From Lentzea sp. NEAU-D7 (GTDB taxonomy: Bacteria > Actinomycetota > Actinomycetes > Mycobacteriales > Pseudonocardiaceae): DNA of 34,421 nt. The notes beneath the pieces are model-generated. The model worked only from the letters and a program-made list of their open reading frames with translations. It was not told the origin of the DNA and made no database searches. The stretch lies in NCBI RefSeq assembly GCF_026242055.1, contig NZ_JAPJDL010000009.1:1-34421 (forward strand), written 5' to 3'. Position numbers and translations under genes: made by a program. Shown here in pieces: positions 31,960 through 34,421 of the stretch (positions are counted from its first letter, which is position 1; each line of letters begins with the position of its first letter).

Positions 31960-32044
31960 CTAGGGCCTGTATCGAAGTCTGGTTCGATGGGAGTCGCGCT
32001 TGAGGTGATTTCTGGCGCGGATCAGATTTCGATACAGGCCCTAG
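31960..32044. mobile_element. 85-bp MITE-like element with 13-bp TIRs and CTAG target duplication
   Basis: CTAGGGCCTGTATCGAA (31960-31976) and TTCGATACAGGCCCTAG (32028-32044) are perfect complements. If the terminal CTAG is a 4-bp target duplication, the element is 77 bp with 13-bp terminal inverted repeats starting GGCCTGTATCGAA. It has no coding capacity. The termini and YTAR-type target recall IS5-family elements, so it may be a non-autonomous relative moved in trans. It sits between the aldo/keto reductase start and the HTH gene; the HTH gene's TAG stop lies inside the right CTAG. Confidence 0.7.
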
Positions 32045-32925
32045 TCCCATTCCCACTTGATGCCGTGCACGTGGCCCGCCTGGGCTTCGTGCACCATCAG
32101 GTGCGCGGCGGCGGTGGTGCCGATCCACAGCTCGCCGGTCTCCACGTCGGGCTCGTCCGGTCCCGACCGGCTGAAGCTGTGGCAGCGCACGGGAACGGCC
32201 TCGGGGTGGAACTCGACCTCCAGCACGTAGTTGCGCAGCGTGCGGAGGAACGTGCGGTCCGCCGAGGAGCTGTCGGCGCCGGGGTCGGAGATCAGCCGCA
32301 GGTCCACCAAGGCCGTCTCGCCGGCACGCAGCACGCGGTCGAGGATGATCTCCGCGACGAGCAGCTTGCGCTCCTCGTCCCTGCGGACCCTGCCCACGCG
32401 ACAGGTCTTCTCGGCGGTGATGTCGCCGGGCGAGAGGTCGGTTTCGTCAGCGGTCTTGGCGAGCAGCATGCGGTCGACGCCGTCCTCGAACGCCTCGATC
32501 ACCGCGCTGCTGCGTATCTCGATCTCGCGCCTGTCCGGTCCGATGATCACCCGGTCCCGCACGCTGACGTACCGCGCGGGGGCGGGCAGCAGCCTGTCGA
32601 CGCGGGCGATCTCGCGGCCGAGGTCGATCGCGGCGTCGCGCCAGATGCCCTCCAGCGCGGTGGCCCGCTCGACCCACCGGCCCCGCGGTCTCCTGTCCCC
32701 CAGCCTGCTCGTCAACGCACCCGGTGACACCTGGAGGATCTCCTCGAGAGCGGCGACGGCCGCGAGCGACTCCGTGCGTTCCGGGCGGCTGCGGCCACGA
32801 CGCCAGTAACTCAACGTCGACTGGCTCACCTGCACACCGCGCGACTCCAGGTGGTGCTGGATCCGCTCCAGGCTGAGGCCGCTCGCCTCCACGGCCGACG
32901 TCAGCGCCTCCGCGAACTCCGACAC
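32041..32925 (-). CDS. XRE-type HTH regulator with large C-terminal domain
   Basis: A 294-aa protein. An N-terminal XRE-like HTH (residues about 1-65: MSEFAEALTSAVEASGLSLE, then LESRGVQVSQSTLSYWRRGRSRPE) is followed by a domain of about 200 aa that I do not recognise, beta-rich with ELWIGTTAAAHLMVHEAQAG near the end. GTG start at 32925, 6 nt after TAGTAT, as for a leaderless mRNA. It diverges from a secreted serine protease gene across 143 bp that hold an inverted repeat, so it may regulate itself and the protease. Its stop lies in the target duplication of a MITE-like element. Confidence 0.75.
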   Translation of the reverse strand: MSEFAEALTSAVEASGLSLERIQHHLESRGVQVSQSTLSYWRRGRSRPERTESLAAVAALEEILQVSPGALTSRLGDRRPRGRWVERATALEGIWRDAAIDLGREIARVDRLLPAPARYVSVRDRVIIGPDRREIEIRSSAVIEAFEDGVDRMLLAKTADETDLSPGDITAEKTCRVGRVRRDEERKLLVAEIILDRVLRAGETALVDLRLISDPGADSSSADRTFLRTLRNYVLEVEFHPEAVPVRCHSFSRSGPDEPDVETGELWIGTTAAAHLMVHEAQAGHVHGIKWEWD

Positions 32926-32931
32926 GGTCGG

Positions 32932-32967
32932 ATACTACTGTGGGTGACCGGCTGTGCGCGCCACAGT
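32932..32967. promoter_or_regulatory. Divergent regulatory region with ACTGTGG/CCACAGT palindrome
   Basis: TAGTAT (minus strand, 32932-32937) is the likely -10 of the HTH gene. ACTGTGG (32937-32943) and CCACAGT (32961-32967) are 7-bp inverted arms spaced 17 bp, covering its -35 region. TTGACA (32970-32975) just beyond is a candidate -35 for the plus-strand protease gene, but no good -10 follows. Confidence 0.4.
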
Positions 32968-33068
32968 TTTGACAGTATTGAGAACAGAAGTTTCGAACCT
33001 GTTATCCGACACACATGCCGCGTTAGTTTCTTGGTGTTCCCCAGTTCATTCCCTGCCAGGAGGAACCC

Positions 33069-34241
33069 ATGGCTCTACGGCGTCATGTCGCCATCGCGGC
33101 GGCATTGGGCATCGCTTCTACAGCGATGTGGACGCCCACCGCGATCGCCGAACAAGCGGTGCTGCCCGGTGCGGGCACGCAGGTGGTCGAGGGCAGCTAC
33201 ATCGTGGTGCTGAAGGACGGCGCGCGCACCCCTGCCAGCGCGTTGGCGTCCCGCTACCAGGGCGACGTCAAGCACACCTACAGCGCCGCGCTGAACGGGT
33301 TCTCGGTCACCGGAATGTCCGATCGTCAGGCGCGCAGGCTCGCGGCCGACCCGGACGTGCAATTCGTCGAGCGGAACACGATCGCCACGATCCAGGGGAC
33401 GCAGTCGAACCCCGTCTGGGGTCTCGACCGGATCGATCAGGCGAACCTGCCGCTCAACCAGTCCTACACCTACCCGAACACCGCGTCGAACGTGACGGCG
33501 TACGTTCTCGACACCGGAATCAGGAAAACGCATTCCGAATTCGAGGGCCGCGCTTCCGACGGTTACGACTTCATCGACAACGACGCCGTCGCGCAGGACT
33601 GCCAGGGCCACGGCACGCACGTCGCCGGCACTGTCGCGGGCAAGACCTACGGCGTCGCGAAGAAGGCCCGGCTCGTCGGCGTCCGCGTCCTCGACTGCAA
33701 CGGCAGCGGCGCGTGGGACGGCATCATCCGCGGCATCGACTGGGTGACGGCCAACGGCAAGAAGCCCGGCGTCGTCAACATGAGCCTCGGCGGCAGCGGC
33801 ACGAACAGCACGCTGGAGAACGCCGTCCGGCGTTCGATCAGCGCGGGCTTCACCTACGTGCTGGCGGGCGGCAACAGCGGCCAGGACGCGTGCAACTTCA
33901 CCCCGGCCCGCACGCCGGAGGCGATCACCGTCGGTGCGTCGGACCGAGCCGACAAGCGTTCGATCTGGACGGCCGGCTCGTCGAACTACGGCAGGTGCCT
34001 CGACATCTGGGCACCCGGTAGCGACATCCTGAGCGCCTCGCACAGCACCGACACCGGCACGCGGTCCATGGGCGGCACGTCGATGGCCTCCCCGCACGTA
34101 GCCGGAGCGGCCGCGCTCTACCTGAGCGCGAACCCGTCCGCGACGCCCGCCCAGGTGCGCAGCGCCCTGGTCGGCGCGGCCACGCCGAACAAGCTGACCG
34201 ACATCAGGACGGGTTCGCCGAACCTGTTGCTGAAGGTCTAG
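33069..34241 (+). CDS. Secreted subtilisin-family (S8, proteinase K-like) serine protease
   Basis: A 390-aa preproenzyme. The signal peptide is MALRRHVAIAAALGIASTAM to TAIAEQA. An I9 propeptide follows (SYIVVLKDGARTPASAL to VQFVERNTIATIQGTQ), with cleavage before NPVWGLDRIDQ. The catalytic Asp is in AYVLDTGIRKTH near residue 148, His in GHGTHVAGTVAG near 182, and Ser in GGTSMASPHVAGAAALYL near 337. The oxyanion Asn is in LAGGNSGQDA. ATG at 33069 has AGGAGG nearby. It degrades extracellular protein. The SSI-type inhibitor encoded at 5.1 kb belongs to a family that inhibits this protease clan. It diverges from an HTH regulator. Confidence 0.95.
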   Translation: MALRRHVAIAAALGIASTAMWTPTAIAEQAVLPGAGTQVVEGSYIVVLKDGARTPASALASRYQGDVKHTYSAALNGFSVTGMSDRQARRLAADPDVQFVERNTIATIQGTQSNPVWGLDRIDQANLPLNQSYTYPNTASNVTAYVLDTGIRKTHSEFEGRASDGYDFIDNDAVAQDCQGHGTHVAGTVAGKTYGVAKKARLVGVRVLDCNGSGAWDGIIRGIDWVTANGKKPGVVNMSLGGSGTNSTLENAVRRSISAGFTYVLAGGNSGQDACNFTPARTPEAITVGASDRADKRSIWTAGSSNYGRCLDIWAPGSDILSASHSTDTGTRSMGGTSMASPHVAGAAALYLSANPSATPAQVRSALVGAATPNKLTDIRTGSPNLLLKV

Positions 34242-34250
34242 GAACCTGCT

Positions 34251-34275
34251 GTCGCCGCCTCCCTGCAGCGGTGAC
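34251..34275 (+). terminator. Probable terminator after the S8 protease
   Basis: GTCGCCGC (34251-34258) and GCGGTGAC (34268-34275) form an 8-bp stem with one G-U pair, 10 bp past the stop. Confidence 0.5.
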
Positions 34276-34354
34276 GGCCATCCTGGGCGCCCTTGATGAG
34301 CAGGCCGAATGCGGCTCGGCCGAGCGCATCGTCTCGACTGGGGGCGCTTGCGGT

Positions 34355-34373
34355 GGGGGGGGGGGGGGGGGGG
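34355..34373 (+). repeat. G19 homopolymer near the window end
   Basis: Nineteen consecutive G residues, followed shortly by C7 (34383-34389). The last 50 bp are unlike the rest and may be the poorly resolved end of a contig. Confidence 0.6.
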
Positions 34374-34421
34374 TCGGCCCAACCCCCCCGACAACAAGTA
34401 TACCGGGGTTAGAGGTGCGCA

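Noticed and set aside
1..34421. CRISPR arrays, prophage or integrase attachment sites
   Set aside because: No regular repeat-spacer pattern, cas gene, integrase or phage structural gene is visible; the only arrayed repeats are the three Y-RNA-like units.

Overview
The window is high-GC DNA from a filamentous actinomycete, most likely of the Pseudonocardiales (Lentzea/Saccharothrix/Lechevalieria-like). The evidence is many GTG starts, promoters placed for leaderless mRNAs, a secreted subtilisin-inhibitor-like protein, and a Kgd-type 2-oxoglutarate enzyme with a fused E2 domain. No rRNA, canonical tRNA, CRISPR array or intact transposase gene was seen. The lineage call is inference.

Layout. 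1-4.1 kb: a Nudix/winged-helix regulator diverges from an SPFH (stomatin-like) gene coupled to an NAD-kinase-like gene; a convergent MHS-type transporter follows. 4.1-7.8 kb: secreted SGNH esterase, secreted SSI-type protease inhibitor, and a Tat-exported GH95-like glycosidase. 7.9-10.9 kb: UbiB/ABC1 kinase-like membrane protein, a small beta-rich protein, and a DedA/VTT membrane protein. 10.9-13.0 kb: a Ro60 (TROVE) gene preceded by about 490 bp of non-coding DNA holding three tandem Y-RNA-like units, two with circularly permuted tRNA-like domains. 13.0-16.8 kb: HxlR regulator, then gcvH-sdaA under a glycine riboswitch, divergent from alanine dehydrogenase. 16.8-19.0 kb: DHA2-type exporter with its TetR regulator. 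19.1-21.9 kb: a structured non-coding stretch, two small hypothetical genes and an ABC-2 export pair. 21.9-26.7 kb: a fused two-half ABC exporter with asymmetric ATP sites and a lone ATP-grasp protein. 26.8-31.9 kb: kgd with a possible short leader ORF, a 59-aa conserved protein and an aldo/keto reductase. 31.9-34.4 kb: an 85-bp MITE-like element, an HTH regulator divergent from a subtilisin-family protease, and a low-complexity end with a G19 run.

Functional themes. Glycine/serine/alanine-to-pyruvate metabolism (gcvH, sdaA, ald) and 2-oxoglutarate entry to the TCA cycle (kgd) sit beside NAD-linked functions (Nudix regulator, NAD-kinase-like) and secreted hydrolases with an inhibitor. The most unusual locus is the Ro60/Y-RNA array: bacterial Ro60 proteins use Y RNAs as tethers or gates for exoribonucleases, and here two tRNA-mimic RNAs flank one short RNA without a tRNA domain. 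The last two units share a strand, so their folds exclude each other on one transcript. This comes from reading the sequence and needs covariance modelling and RNA-seq to confirm.
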